A stretch of DNA of 64,000 nucleotides from Arenibacter hampyeongensis (GCF_002909255.1 NZ_PIOB01000002.1:248001-312000), one strand, 5' to 3'; shown: positions 54,291 to 63,397, counted from the stretch's first letter. Made by a program: numbers and translations. The notes: generated by a model from the sequence alone, not told the origin.

Positions 54291-54854
54291 ATGAGAGTCT
54301 ATTTGAAATTCGATTTTAATACTATCTGTAAAACTGTTTTACGGGAACAATTGGATATATTGGGTATTGATTATACCATACACGGTGTTGGTGAAATTGA
54401 ATTTATTAGACAACCCACTGGGATCGAAGAACAGAAAATAAGTAATATGTTGGGCAATTATGGCATAGAAATTATGGATGATCAGCAAGTAGCTTTGGTG
54501 CAGCGCATAAAAGATACCGTTACGGAATGGATACATGATGAAGAGAACCCAAAACGAATTAACTTCTCTACTTATCTTTCGGAAAAACTGGACTATACCT
54601 ATACGTACTTGTCATCAATCTTTTCGGAAACTACCTATTCCTCTATAGAGAATTTTGTGATTTTGAAAAAAATTGATTATGCTAAAAACCTCATAAGTCA
54701 AAATGATTCAACTCTAACGGAAATAGCATACAAACTTAATTATAGTAGTGTAGCCCATTTATCTGCCCAATTCAAAAAAACTACTGGTCTTACCCCCTCC
54801 ACATTTTTGAAGATAATTCAAAAACGAAAAGAAAGATCTATAACCAAAGAATAA
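54291..54854 (+). CDS. AraC-family transcriptional regulator with short N-terminal domain
   Basis: A regulator of about 187 residues. The frame could begin at a TTG at 54288, but the ATG at 54291 is preferred. The N-terminal part (1-70) resembles a ferredoxin-like/HMA fold (RVYLKFDFNTICKTVLREQL). The C-terminal part is an AraC-type double helix-turn-helix with NFVILKKIDYAKNLI, LTEIAYKLNYSSVAHLSAQFKKTTGLTPSTF. It is followed 12 bp later by a response regulator and then a histidine kinase, so the three likely form one signalling operon. Confidence 0.88.
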   Translation: MRVYLKFDFNTICKTVLREQLDILGIDYTIHGVGEIEFIRQPTGIEEQKISNMLGNYGIEIMDDQQVALVQRIKDTVTEWIHDEENPKRINFSTYLSEKLDYTYTYLSSIFSETTYSSIENFVILKKIDYAKNLISQNDSTLTEIAYKLNYSSVAHLSAQFKKTTGLTPSTFLKIIQKRKERSITKE

Positions 54855-54866
54855 CCGAATAAGATT

Positions 54867-55313
54867 ATGCCTTTACGTACCATGAATATTGCCTTGGCAG
54901 ATGATGATGAGGACGACAGAATGTTGTTTAAAGAGGCCATTGAAGAGATTAAAATCAATACCAATCTATCATTATTCAACAACGGCCAAGAATTAATGGA
55001 TTATTTGACCTTGCCCAAGGTAGTATTACCGCAAATTATTTTTTTGGACTTGAACATGCCCATAAAAAATGGAATGCAATGTCTCAATGAAATTAGAAAC
55101 AACTCCTGCCTTAAAGAGTTAATGGTCGCCATATATTCAACGTCTTCCTCGGAAGCGGATATTGAGGAGACCTTTATAAACGGGGCCAATATCTATATTA
55201 ATAAACCAAACAGTTTTGGAGGTCTTAAAAATGCCATAGATAAAGTGTTACAGTTAAATTGGCAATACCATACCTCCGCTTTAAACCGGGATAATTTTTT
55301 GTTACGTATTTAA
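54867..55313 (+). CDS. Single-domain response regulator (CheY-like)
   Basis: A 148-residue receiver protein without an output domain. Acid pocket ADDDEDD (about 11-17), phospho-acceptor Asp61 in IIFLDLNMP, the Ser/Thr position YSTSSS and the conserved Lys in INKPNSFGG are all present. A second possible start is Met6 (MNIALADDD). The kinase gene starts 12 bp later; the AraC gene ends 12 bp before. It probably relays phosphate from that kinase to another partner. Confidence 0.93.
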   Translation: MPLRTMNIALADDDEDDRMLFKEAIEEIKINTNLSLFNNGQELMDYLTLPKVVLPQIIFLDLNMPIKNGMQCLNEIRNNSCLKELMVAIYSTSSSEADIEETFINGANIYINKPNSFGGLKNAIDKVLQLNWQYHTSALNRDNFLLRI

Positions 55314-55325
55314 TGGTCCAATAGT

Positions 55326-57905
55326 ATGACATTTAAAAAATTGGCTTCTTCATCAAAATTTTTTGCGGTCCTGCTAATCTTGGCCATTGCCCTCTTAATG
55401 TTTATTGGGAGCGTAAGTTACAAACAGGTTGTACGCTTAGGTGAATCGGCAAATTGGGTAACCCATACTCTGCAGATAAATAAGGAAATAAACCAACTTT
55501 TTACTTACTATGACCAAATGCAATCTACGGAATTCAAAAACGTATTGCTACGGGACACCTTGGGCATATCCTCATTTAAAGTTTACCAACCGGAGGTATT
55601 GGCGTCTTTCAAAAAATTAAAGGAACTTACGGGCCATAACCCCACACAACAAAAAACTCTTCTTAAGGTAAGCCAATGGCAGGATAGTCTCTACCAGGCC
55701 CTTAGTGTCATCTCACAAATTCCTTATCAAAAATCAACTTATTCTGAAGGTGATCAAAATAAAATAACCGATGTATCCAGTGCAGTGACACAGTTGAACT
55801 TGCTTGAAAATCAAATGCAGCGAGAAATGCAACTGCAACTTACAAAACGAACGGAAGAATATAAATCACAGATTTTTTTCACCCCTATAATGACCCTTTT
55901 GTTAGGAACGTTTGCATTGTTCATATTCGTAATTTCCTTTTTGCAGATCAATGCCCAAAGAAAGAAAACAGTTACCGCAGAGAGATTTATGCAAAAAATT
56001 ATTGCCAGTACAGACAACATTATCAGTTATTTTTTGCCCGTATATGACGCTTCAGGGGAAATTAAGGATTTCATCATAGAGTTTACCAACGAAAAGATAG
56101 AGGTTGTGTTGGGAGAAAAATCCAAGGATATAGCTCATAGAAAAATGTCGGAGCTTATTCCCATAAATTTTCAGAATGGCATTTTTGAAGAATTGGTAGC
56201 TGTTATAAAAGAAGGTACCCCCCGTAAATTTGAAAAGTTGTTTGATTATAATGGGAATTCATTTTGGTTTAAGACCACAGCAGTGATAATGGAGAAAGGT
56301 GTTCTAACTACCTCTACCGACATCACCGCTGAGCAGCAGCACGCCAAGCACTTGAAAATCTTGAACGAAAAGTTGGAAACACAAAACAATCAACTTGAGG
56401 AAACCAAGGCGTTATTGAACAATATCCTTGAAAGTACAAGCAACACCATCAGCCATTTAAGTACGGAAAGAGATTTAAATGGGAAGGTTTCCGATTTTAA
56501 ATATTTATTTACAAACAAGGAAAGTGAAAGGCTTACTGGAAAACAAACAAGCGAGGTCATAGGTAATTCCATCTCTAAAATCTTTCCGTTTGTTCATGAA
56601 AGTGGATTGTTTGATCTAATGGTAAAGTGCGCTGACAAAGGAATTATTGCAACCCATGAAGCTCAATATACTTTGAAGGGAGAGGCAGTTTGGATACACA
56701 CTACCATGAACAAATTGGACAATGGCATTACTCTAACTTCATATGACATTACCCAAATTGTAACTTCAAAACAACGTCTGTTGGAGTTAAATGAACAATT
56801 GACGATTCAGAATTCCATTTTGAACGACGCCGAAACGGAAGCAAATATTGGCAGTTACCGATTGAAAATTACAAATATGGAGTCGCACATGTCCGACAAT
56901 TTTTACCGGTTATTGGAATGTGAACCCAACGAATTTATACTCAGCCCTGAAAACTATAGGCCATTTATACATCCCAAAGATCTAAAAATTTATGACGAGA
57001 AAGTAAAATTGGCCATTGAGGATAAGATCATCAGCAATTTTAGATATCGCATTATAACGAAATCCGGAAAGGTCAAATATTTACAGAATACAGGACACTA
57101 CCTTCAAAACGAATTTATAGGGGTGGTAAGGGATATCACCAAAGAGTTACAAAACGAACAAAAATTAAAGGATAAAAACCTAGAATTAAAACACTCCAAC
57201 AATGAATTGGAATCCTTTAACCGAGTTGCCAGTCATGACCTTCAGGAACCACTCAGAAAAATACAATTATTCATCTCCCGGATTACGGATAGTGGTTCCG
57301 ATAATTTTTCCGGACAGCAAGAGGAATATTTAAACAAAATAGCCATATCTGCCAATAGGATGCAAACCCTTATAAAGTATCTTCTATCCTATTCCCGGAT
57401 TAATATCAGTAAAAAGGATTATGTCTTGGTTGATTTGAACCTGGTTATGGAAAAGGTTCTGGATGATCTTGAAGCACCTATCAAAGAATCGGGAATGGAA
57501 ATCCAAATAGCAGATCTTCCCGAAGTAAAAGGAGTACCCTTCCAATTGGAACAGCTCTTTAGTAACCTGGTTTCAAACTCGGTTAAATATCACAGTACCC
57601 AACAAAGTCCTAAGGTCACAATCGACTGCAGAAAATTGGAACGCAGTGAGATTCAACATGACTTTAGAAAAAAAGCCAAACAATATTACTGTATTTCAAT
57701 TGAAGACAACGGCATTGGATTTGATCAGAAAGATTCCGACAAAATATTTGAACTTTTCCAACGTCTTCACCACAAAAATGAATATTCGGGATCAGGAATT
57801 GGACTGGCTATCTGCAAGAAAATAGTAGGAAAGCATAAAGGCCATATTGTGGCTCAAAGTGAACCCAATAAAGGAGCTTCATTTTTCATTTACCTACCCG
57901 CCTAA
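55326..57905 (+). CDS. Membrane histidine kinase with extracytoplasmic sensor and PAS domains
   Basis: An 859-residue sensor kinase. Two membrane helices (about 12-32 and 184-206) enclose a roughly 150-residue helical extracytoplasmic domain, CHASE3-like in appearance. Three PAS-like regions follow (about 220-340, 360-480 and 500-610), then a HisKA dimerisation domain with phospho-acceptor His near residue 637 in ASHDLQEPLRKI, and the ATPase domain with LFSNLVSNSVKYH, DNGIGFD and GSGIGLAICKKI. It is translated 12 bp after its probable partner response regulator. The stimulus is unknown. Confidence 0.93.
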   Translation: MTFKKLASSSKFFAVLLILAIALLMFIGSVSYKQVVRLGESANWVTHTLQINKEINQLFTYYDQMQSTEFKNVLLRDTLGISSFKVYQPEVLASFKKLKELTGHNPTQQKTLLKVSQWQDSLYQALSVISQIPYQKSTYSEGDQNKITDVSSAVTQLNLLENQMQREMQLQLTKRTEEYKSQIFFTPIMTLLLGTFALFIFVISFLQINAQRKKTVTAERFMQKIIASTDNIISYFLPVYDASGEIKDFIIEFTNEKIEVVLGEKSKDIAHRKMSELIPINFQNGIFEELVAVIKEGTPRKFEKLFDYNGNSFWFKTTAVIMEKGVLTTSTDITAEQQHAKHLKILNEKLETQNNQLEETKALLNNILESTSNTISHLSTERDLNGKVSDFKYLFTNKESERLTGKQTSEVIGNSISKIFPFVHESGLFDLMVKCADKGIIATHEAQYTLKGEAVWIHTTMNKLDNGITLTSYDITQIVTSKQRLLELNEQLTIQNSILNDAETEANIGSYRLKITNMESHMSDNFYRLLECEPNEFILSPENYRPFIHPKDLKIYDEKVKLAIEDKIISNFRYRIITKSGKVKYLQNTGHYLQNEFIGVVRDITKELQNEQKLKDKNLELKHSNNELESFNRVASHDLQEPLRKIQLFISRITDSGSDNFSGQQEEYLNKIAISANRMQTLIKYLLSYSRINISKKDYVLVDLNLVMEKVLDDLEAPIKESGMEIQIADLPEVKGVPFQLEQLFSNLVSNSVKYHSTQQSPKVTIDCRKLERSEIQHDFRKKAKQYYCISIEDNGIGFDQKDSDKIFELFQRLHHKNEYSGSGIGLAICKKIVGKHKGHIVAQSEPNKGASFFIYLPA

Positions 57906-57924
57906 ATTATCCCAGATCGTACTC

Positions 57925-58053
57925 TTAAGCGACCAAAAGCTTCTTCATTATCTCTTCCTTGAATCCACTTTCGGAATAAGGTAATTCCACACCCCTTATA
58001 ATATAACCGTCCAAAAACATTGGCTCAAGCCATAAAATTACTGCCGTTTTTGG
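57925..58053 (-). pseudogene. Possible relic of a receiver-domain C-terminus
   Basis: On the minus strand a short open frame between stops reads MFLDGYIIRGVELPYSESG then FKEEIMKKLLVA. This resembles the last strand and helix of a receiver domain (GY..KP.S..E...KI..LL). It has no complete domain and no clear start, so it would be a remnant left after deletion. The resemblance is short and may be chance. Confidence 0.3.
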
Positions 58054-58171
58054 TCAAAACACCTCATTTTCGTCGAATTATATAACAGAATATAAAAATT
58101 GTATAACACAAAAGGCTCCCTCTATATCGAAATTTGTACAACACATTAACAAACATTTAAAGACAACAACC

Positions 58172-58312
58172 ATGAAAAAGACAATAAATCAAATTCCATT
58201 GAATTCGAAAGTCGGAAAAAGTTGGACGTTGGAATCCAACCCTAACCAAAGTAGTGGTCTGCCTGAGAATTTTATTATGGGAATGACCAATCAAAAAGTT
58301 GAATCCGATTAG
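58172..58312 (+). CDS. 46-residue peptide of unknown function
   Basis: The ATG at 58172 opens a frame of 46 codons starting MKKTINQIPLNSKVGKSWTL and ending MTNQKVESD. The peptide is hydrophilic, without Cys, signal or membrane segment. Support for a real gene: an ATG preceded by an A-rich leader, and a compact hairpin terminator 18 bp after the stop (58330-58351), giving a self-contained transcription unit between the kinase and the small membrane protein. It matches no family that I recognise. Confidence 0.5.
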   Translation: MKKTINQIPLNSKVGKSWTLESNPNQSSGLPENFIMGMTNQKVESD

Positions 58313-58329
58313 GATTAAAATCAATATGC

Positions 58330-58351
58330 AATGACTTGGTAAGTCATTTTT
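58330..58351 (+). terminator. Rho-independent terminator after the 46-residue peptide
   Basis: AATGACTT (58330-58337) and AAGTCATT (58341-58348) form an 8-bp stem with a 3-nt loop, followed by TTTTATTT. Confidence 0.65.
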
Positions 58352-58369
58352 ATTTACCAAATACAAATA

Positions 58370-58513
58370 ATGTCCAAAATGTTGATTGTTGTAGCCTTAA
58401 TTATGCTCATTATTTGGGTAATAGGCCTTTTTATGTTGGATATGGGCATTAAAATACATTTTTTCCTATTGGTAGCTGTAGGACTTTGTATTGCAAGGGT
58501 GATAAGAGAGTAA
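58370..58513 (+). CDS. Small membrane protein, lmo0937/DUF5670-like
   Basis: A 47-residue protein with two hydrophobic segments (MLIVVALIMLIIWVIGL and IHFFLLVAVGLCIARVI), the same length and layout as the lmo0937 family of tiny membrane proteins, which often occur near stress genes. The start is the ATG at 58370. It ends 28 bp before the AraC gene on the same strand, so the two may be co-transcribed. Confidence 0.65.
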   Translation: MSKMLIVVALIMLIIWVIGLFMLDMGIKIHFFLLVAVGLCIARVIRE

Positions 58514-58541
58514 TAAAGAAATTAACTTAAAACAAGGAACC

Positions 58542-59573
58542 ATGAAAATAGTATATCTAAAATCGAATAATATAGACAATATTTTTAATCAGTTACAACA
58601 AGATTTAGGAGGTAGTTTAGTCGCCCGTCCACAAGAATATAACCTGCAACTGGACAACAATTTTGTTCGTGGTGAAATTAGGGGAATCTCATTTAAGAAC
58701 AACATTGCCTTTATGGAATTTGATCTTATTTTTAGTGAAGATACCATTATCATAAACAATATGCCGGTATCCAATCCCATTCATTTTATGTACTGCGCTC
58801 AAGGAAAAGTATCCCATAGTTTTGGAATTAAGGGGGAGAAAAGAATCCTGAACCAGTTTCAAACCGGAATCTTTTCTTGCGACCCCAACAAGGATACCAC
58901 CTTATTTTTTGAAGAAAATGTAAATATTAAGCTTTCCAACATCATGGTAGACACCCACGAGGTGACTTCCAACGATGAGGGCAGCGACCTATTGCAAAAG
59001 CAATTATTAAAGACCTTTATGCCCAAAAACAACAATGAAACATTTGCCTATACAGGGTCTTATAACTTACAAATAGCAGAAAGAATGCAACAACTGGAAG
59101 CTATTACCCAAAAAGGCTTGGTACGAAACTTATTGACCAAAGGTATAGTCCACCTTATTCTGGCGATGGAAATACAACAGCATAAAGAAGATAAGAAAAA
59201 TGCAAAAAACAATTTTGGGTCATTGAGCAGGGAAGAGATTGAGGATATAAATGAATTGGCCAATTTTATTAAAAATTATCCTGAAATTCAATATAGTCTC
59301 AAATACCTTAGCACTAAAACCGGCCTATCGCCAGCAAAGCTACAGGAAGGATTTAAATTGATATTTGATAGGACCGTAACGGATTACATAAGGAACATAA
59401 GGGTTGAAACTGCAGAACATCTTATTAAAACTACAGACCTCAACATTTCTGAGATTGTATATAGCGTAGGATTGACCAGTAGAAGTTATTTCTCCAAAAT
59501 ATTTAAGGAGAAATATAACTGTAGCCCTAAATTCTATCAGGATCACCAAAACCCGATAGCTGCAACAGCTTAA
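58542..59573 (+). CDS. AraC-family transcriptional regulator
   Basis: A 343-residue regulator. The N-terminal 210 residues form a beta-rich, cupin-like sensing region (GEIRGISFKNNIAFMEFDL; IHFMYCAQGKVSHSFG). The C-terminal AraC domain (about 240-335) shows YSLKYLSTKTGLSPAKLQEGFKLIF, then DLNISEIVYSVGLTSRSYFSKIFKEKYNCSP, the typical double helix-turn-helix. A strong terminator follows. It is likely a local regulator of the stress-type cluster; targets are unknown. Confidence 0.92.
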   Translation: MKIVYLKSNNIDNIFNQLQQDLGGSLVARPQEYNLQLDNNFVRGEIRGISFKNNIAFMEFDLIFSEDTIIINNMPVSNPIHFMYCAQGKVSHSFGIKGEKRILNQFQTGIFSCDPNKDTTLFFEENVNIKLSNIMVDTHEVTSNDEGSDLLQKQLLKTFMPKNNNETFAYTGSYNLQIAERMQQLEAITQKGLVRNLLTKGIVHLILAMEIQQHKEDKKNAKNNFGSLSREEIEDINELANFIKNYPEIQYSLKYLSTKTGLSPAKLQEGFKLIFDRTVTDYIRNIRVETAEHLIKTTDLNISEIVYSVGLTSRSYFSKIFKEKYNCSPKFYQDHQNPIAATA

Positions 59574-59601
59574 TATATTTTTGTTTGATAGGTTTATCAA
59601 C

Positions 59602-59629
59602 AACCAGTCCTTAGGGCTGGTTTTTTTTT
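59602..59629 (+). terminator. Rho-independent terminator after the AraC gene
   Basis: AACCAG.CC (59602-59610) pairs with GG.CTGGTT (59614-59622) with one G-T pair and a 3-nt loop, followed by nine T. Confidence 0.92.
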
Positions 59630-59894
59630 GTTTTCAACCAGTAATCTTACCTTATTACCGATCATACTTTTAATTATACAACTTATGGTCGAATGGATGG
59701 GTTGTAAATTGTAAATGGAAATTAAATGGGCAGTCAAGAGGGGTGTAATTTTATACTCTAAAGGAATAAGGGCTTATAAAATTTAAGTACTTAGAGCAAT
59801 TAACTATATGACAAGTAAGTGGTGTACCATAAAAACGCTTTGGGCAATTAATTAATGGATTGCCAACCTCAGGAACCTATTCACGTATAATACA
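59630..59894. other. Intergenic stretch between convergent AraC and dps
   Basis: Part of the 375-bp gap 59574-59948. Apart from the two terminators at its ends, I see no gene or clear repeat. Confidence 0.5.
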
Positions 59895-59923
59895 AAACGG
59901 CAAGAAAAATATTCATGCCGTTT
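59895..59923 (-). terminator. Terminator of dps
   Basis: AAACGGCA (59895-59902) pairs with TGCCGTTT (59916-59923). On the minus strand it ends in TTTTG about 25 bp after the dps stop. Confidence 0.6.
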
Positions 59924-59948
59924 GCTATTGTTGAGTATGGTATATCTA

Positions 59949-60440
59949 CTATTTAAATGTTTTTAAGGATGCCCTAAGCATCCAGGACATCTGCTCATGA
60001 ACTTGCATAATCCCTGTTATAAAATCTGCAGTACCCTCATCGTTATGCTCTTCTGTATTTTCCCCAATACTCTTTCTAATAAACTGTATAATGGTTGTAT
60101 GATCCTTTAATAAGACCTCCATAAAGCTATAACTATCATTCTTTTTTGGACTTTCATCGTTTAGATGTGAAAGATCTAAAAACTCATTTAAGGTTCCAGG
60201 GGAATAAAATCCCAACATACGAATTCGCTCGGCGACCTCATCCACAATTTTTTCAATTTTATTGTATTCTTCCTCAAAAAACACATGCTTGGTATGGAAG
60301 TCTATTCCCTCAACATTCCAGTGGGCATTCCTAAGTTTGGTATAAAGCAAATATTCGTCCGCCAAAAGTTTACGAAGCATTTCTACCACGGCCTTTCTGT
60401 TATCTTTCTTAATTCCGATGTCGGTTTGTGTTGTTTCCAT
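59949..60440 (-). CDS. dps: Dps-family DNA-protection ferritin
   Basis: Cytoplasmic dodecameric miniferritin, 163 residues, that oxidises and stores iron and shields DNA during starvation or oxidative stress. The inter-subunit ferroxidase motif is complete: NAHWNVEGIDFHTKHVFFEEEYNKIEKIVDEVAERI, with the His, Asp/Glu ligands at about residues 39-80. Its length is typical. It is monocistronic with its own terminator, and lies beside the broken ArsC-like gene. Confidence 0.95.
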   Translation of the reverse strand: METTQTDIGIKKDNRKAVVEMLRKLLADEYLLYTKLRNAHWNVEGIDFHTKHVFFEEEYNKIEKIVDEVAERIRMLGFYSPGTLNEFLDLSHLNDESPKKNDSYSFMEVLLKDHTTIIQFIRKSIGENTEEHNDEGTADFITGIMQVHEQMSWMLRASLKTFK

Positions 60441-60668
60441 AATGATTTTTATTTTTTGTTAATATCTATTATATTAAGGTTCCCTTTTTGGATACCTTGA
60501 TCGGAACCATTTTTTGATTTGCTCTATTGCATTCAAGCCTAACATTATTGCAGTCCAAAGATTTCCTTTGGTACGCCTAACTTATGCCAATGCCTAAATC
60601 ATCCAATTCCAGCAATTCAACGCACACCGAATAAGTTTTTATTGGGATATATATGTCGTCTATAATTA

Positions 60669-60979
60669 CTATAGGGCAATTGAGCAATTCAGACCGGTTT
60701 TAAGTATTTATAGCCCTTCATCCTCCACCATTTGCAAATTCCCTTTTCTAAATTTTGTCCTGGAATCCGTATGGTCCTTATTAATAAGATCAGCTCTTTC
60801 GATGTCCAAACCATCCCGCATTTCAATACATTAAGTGCACCTAAGGTGATTTTTGTAATATCAATGGTCAGAATATAATTTTTCGATGAAACAACATAGG
60901 CAAAGGTTAACTTTCCCCTAGAGTTTTCGGAGTGGTAATACAGTATAATTTGTTCCCTGTCTTTTGAAATGGCTCCCAT
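60669..60979 (-). pseudogene. Broken ArsC-like (thioredoxin-fold) family gene
   Basis: The frame starting at the ATG 60977-60979 reads MGAISKDREQIILYYHSE, then GKLTFAYVVSSKNYILTIDITK, the usual start of a flavobacterial ArsC-family protein. Around 60823-60835 the frame shifts: the continuation EMRDGLDIERADLINKDH, then KGNLQMVEDEGL, lies in another frame, followed by an in-frame TAA (60708-60710) and ILKTGLNCSIAL up to a stop at 60669-60671. With a frameshift and a nonsense codon, and the normal C-terminus cut short, it is a pseudogene. Read in the first frame only, the protein would be a meaningless chimera of 107 residues. Confidence 0.72.
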
Positions 60980-61069
60980 ATAACTTTTAGCTAAAAGTGA
61001 TTTGAAAACCATGATTTGAAATGTTATTTACCATTTTTTAATTAATACCATTAAACTTCCTGAAATAAC

Positions 61070-62641
61070 CTAATCCTTTTTACCATCTCCGGTTAGGGTA
61101 TTCATAATACCATCCATAACATTGAGCCATAAATAATTAAAGAACGATTTGGTGGTATCCCTTTCAACGTATATCTCTCCGTACCTATATCCCATATCAT
61201 CTGTTTTAGAACCGTCATTGGTGATCATATTACCTAAAAATGTTAAAAACTTATTGACACCCAATCTATCCTTTTTCAGAACCATAAAACGAAAATCCCG
61301 ATACTTCATTTTTATATCCCCCTTAGAACTTGTATTATCCCCGCTAATAGTGAAATAAAGCTCATTTATACTACCTTCTGCCTTCGTCCGAAGATTGGAT
61401 TTTAAAAATTGGTTGATACTTTCGGATTCAAAATCCTTAACAATTCCAGATACGTAAAAAGCATCATTTTCCTTACTCGGGCGAAAATTCCACTGGAGTT
61501 GAATTGGGGAACTTCCCATAAGAAGCGCCCTAGCCTCTATCTTGGCCTCCTCCATATTCCCATCAGTATTTGAAATGTTCTTCAAGCTTGCATCCAAATC
61601 CGAAAACACAAGTTCCCCTGGCAAACTCCCTTCATTAACCAATTCTGCATACGATATATATCCATTTATAATACTGATCTCGGAAATATCCAAATCCATT
61701 CGCATTTCCCTTAATTTTTGGCTGTATAATTTTTTCTGCATCAAATCATCGGCAACTAATTTGTCACGATAAATGGATAGAATGGGTTGTTGAACTACCA
61801 TTGAGCCGGACTTTAAAAAAAAACGTTCAGAATTAAATCCAAAATCTATTTTGGACAATTTAACTTCCTCGACGGTCAAATCGAGGTGGTCGTGTTCTTT
61901 CTTCAATCTTTGGGAAAATTCTTTTCTATCGTACTTGGTCTTTAAGTTTAAATTGGACAATTGAAGCTCATTCCCCTCTACTATGGAACCTTTAATCGTT
62001 AATATTTCAAATGGGTCAATATCCAAAAACATTCTCCCCGTACTCAGGGAATACTTTCCATAGGCAAAGGGGATTTTCATTTTGAACAAACTTCTATCGG
62101 TTTTTAAATCTTCGACAGATAGATTCAATTTTTCCGCCATTAACTTTATGGTGTTGGTTTCTTTTCGAATAACTACAATTTCACCGTCCACAATTTCCAA
62201 ACGGTCCAATGTAAAAACCTTCTCAGTTCCGGCCAATAAAATGCTATCTGAATTAATTTCCTTCGAAGAATTATTGCTATAATAACGTACCTTAGGGTTA
62301 AGCAACTTTATTTTATTGGCCCCAATAGTGTTACCGAAAAAATAGTTGAAATATCCAAAGCCTTTCAACCTAATGGCTTCCATTTGCATTTCTGTAAGTA
62401 TAACACCTGAATCCCTATTGCTTATACCTAAGGTAATATCCTGTAATTGAATAACGCCAGCAACAAGGTTTACTTCTATTTCCCCGTACACCAAATGCAT
62501 ATGGTTCGGTATTTTTTTATCAAGGAAATTGACAATATATTTTTTGACTGCGAATTGAAAGATCACAATCATCATAAAAAATATTGCAATCGCAATAACA
62601 CTTATTCTGAACAATCTATTTTTAAAAATTACGAATGCCAT
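61070..62641 (-). CDS. AsmA-like / DUF748-type envelope protein
   Basis: A 523-residue protein with one N-terminal membrane helix (about 12-33) and a large periplasmic beta-rich region. The pattern IPNHMHLVYGEIEVNLVAGVIQLQDITLGI at the start and LQLSNLNLKTKYDRK in the middle are typical of AsmA/DUF748 proteins, which form long hydrophobic grooves and are linked to lipid transport or outer-membrane assembly. No catalytic motif is seen. It stands alone, divergent from the small beta-barrel gene at 62821. Confidence 0.75.
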   Translation of the reverse strand: MAFVIFKNRLFRISVIAIAIFFMMIVIFQFAVKKYIVNFLDKKIPNHMHLVYGEIEVNLVAGVIQLQDITLGISNRDSGVILTEMQMEAIRLKGFGYFNYFFGNTIGANKIKLLNPKVRYYSNNSSKEINSDSILLAGTEKVFTLDRLEIVDGEIVVIRKETNTIKLMAEKLNLSVEDLKTDRSLFKMKIPFAYGKYSLSTGRMFLDIDPFEILTIKGSIVEGNELQLSNLNLKTKYDRKEFSQRLKKEHDHLDLTVEEVKLSKIDFGFNSERFFLKSGSMVVQQPILSIYRDKLVADDLMQKKLYSQKLREMRMDLDISEISIINGYISYAELVNEGSLPGELVFSDLDASLKNISNTDGNMEEAKIEARALLMGSSPIQLQWNFRPSKENDAFYVSGIVKDFESESINQFLKSNLRTKAEGSINELYFTISGDNTSSKGDIKMKYRDFRFMVLKKDRLGVNKFLTFLGNMITNDGSKTDDMGYRYGEIYVERDTTKSFFNYLWLNVMDGIMNTLTGDGKKD

Positions 62642-62820
62642 GTTTGGTAGTAAAAGACCATTATTAACAAAATTGGGGACTTAATAACATATTTAATGGT
62701 CCAACAAAATTTAAAATTAACTGAATTGAACAATAAGCTATTGCGTTATAATTTATTTTGATGGCATCCTTTTTGATCCCAATTTTTGACTAATCTTGCA
62801 ATCAAATTAAAAATATAATA

Positions 62821-63324
62821 ATGAAAAAAATATTTAGTGTATTAGCAATTGTTGCAATAACAATGGTTACGGCCAATGCCCAATCCATTTCCAAAAATGC
62901 CCTAGGATTGAGATTAGGTGACAATGACGGTTTTGGCGGTGAAATATCTTACCAAGCACGCTTAAGCACTACCCATAGGTTGGAATTGGACTTGGGTTGG
63001 AGAGATGGTAAAAATTATGATGGATTTAAACTTGCCGGCCTTCACCAATGGGTCTGGAATATTGAAAATGGTTTTAATTGGTATGTTGGACTTGGTGGTG
63101 GTATTGGATCCTATAGTTTTAATGACAACAAAAACTTTAATGATGGTAATGATTATACCGATACTTTTGTTTTTGGAGCAGGAGATATAGGAATTGAATA
63201 CAATTTTGATATCCCCTTGTTAATTTCTTTAGACTTTAGGCCCGAAATAGCTTTTGGTGACGAACGTTATAACAACAACGATTTGGGACTGGATATTGCC
63301 CTTGGTTTAAGGTATCAATTTTAA
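62821..63324 (+). CDS. Small outer-membrane beta-barrel protein
   Basis: A 167-residue exported protein with a signal peptide (about 1-21, ending TANAQ). The mature part alternates hydrophobic and polar residues in about eight short strands (YQARLSTTHRLELDLGW; NWYVGLGGGIGSYSF; AGDIGIEYNFDIPLLISLDFRPEIAF) and ends in the aromatic LGLRYQF, the usual barrel C-terminus. It is likely an eight-stranded OmpW/OmpA-like barrel. Function unknown; a terminator follows. Confidence 0.85.
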   Translation: MKKIFSVLAIVAITMVTANAQSISKNALGLRLGDNDGFGGEISYQARLSTTHRLELDLGWRDGKNYDGFKLAGLHQWVWNIENGFNWYVGLGGGIGSYSFNDNKNFNDGNDYTDTFVFGAGDIGIEYNFDIPLLISLDFRPEIAFGDERYNNNDLGLDIALGLRYQF

Positions 63325-63330
63325 ATAAAT

Positions 63331-63366
63331 ATACCCTAGGAATCAATTGAACGAAACCTAGGGTAT
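63331..63366. terminator. Bidirectional terminator between the barrel gene and the TetR gene
   Basis: ATACCCTAGG (63331-63340) pairs perfectly with CCTAGGGTAT (63357-63366); T-rich tracts follow on both strands. It sits between convergent genes. Confidence 0.75.
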
Positions 63367-63397
63367 TCTTTTCTTATTAAGATTTCAATAATAAAAT

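Noticed and set aside
59734-59743. TCAAGAGGGG, identical to the right arm of the DUF559-associated palindrome
   Set aside because: The left arm and flanking blocks are absent, so a 10-base match in AT-rich spacer may be chance.
60689-61012. A continuous 107-codon frame that could be annotated as a hypothetical protein
   Set aside because: Its second half is out of frame relative to an ArsC-like continuation, so it is better explained as a frameshifted pseudogene.
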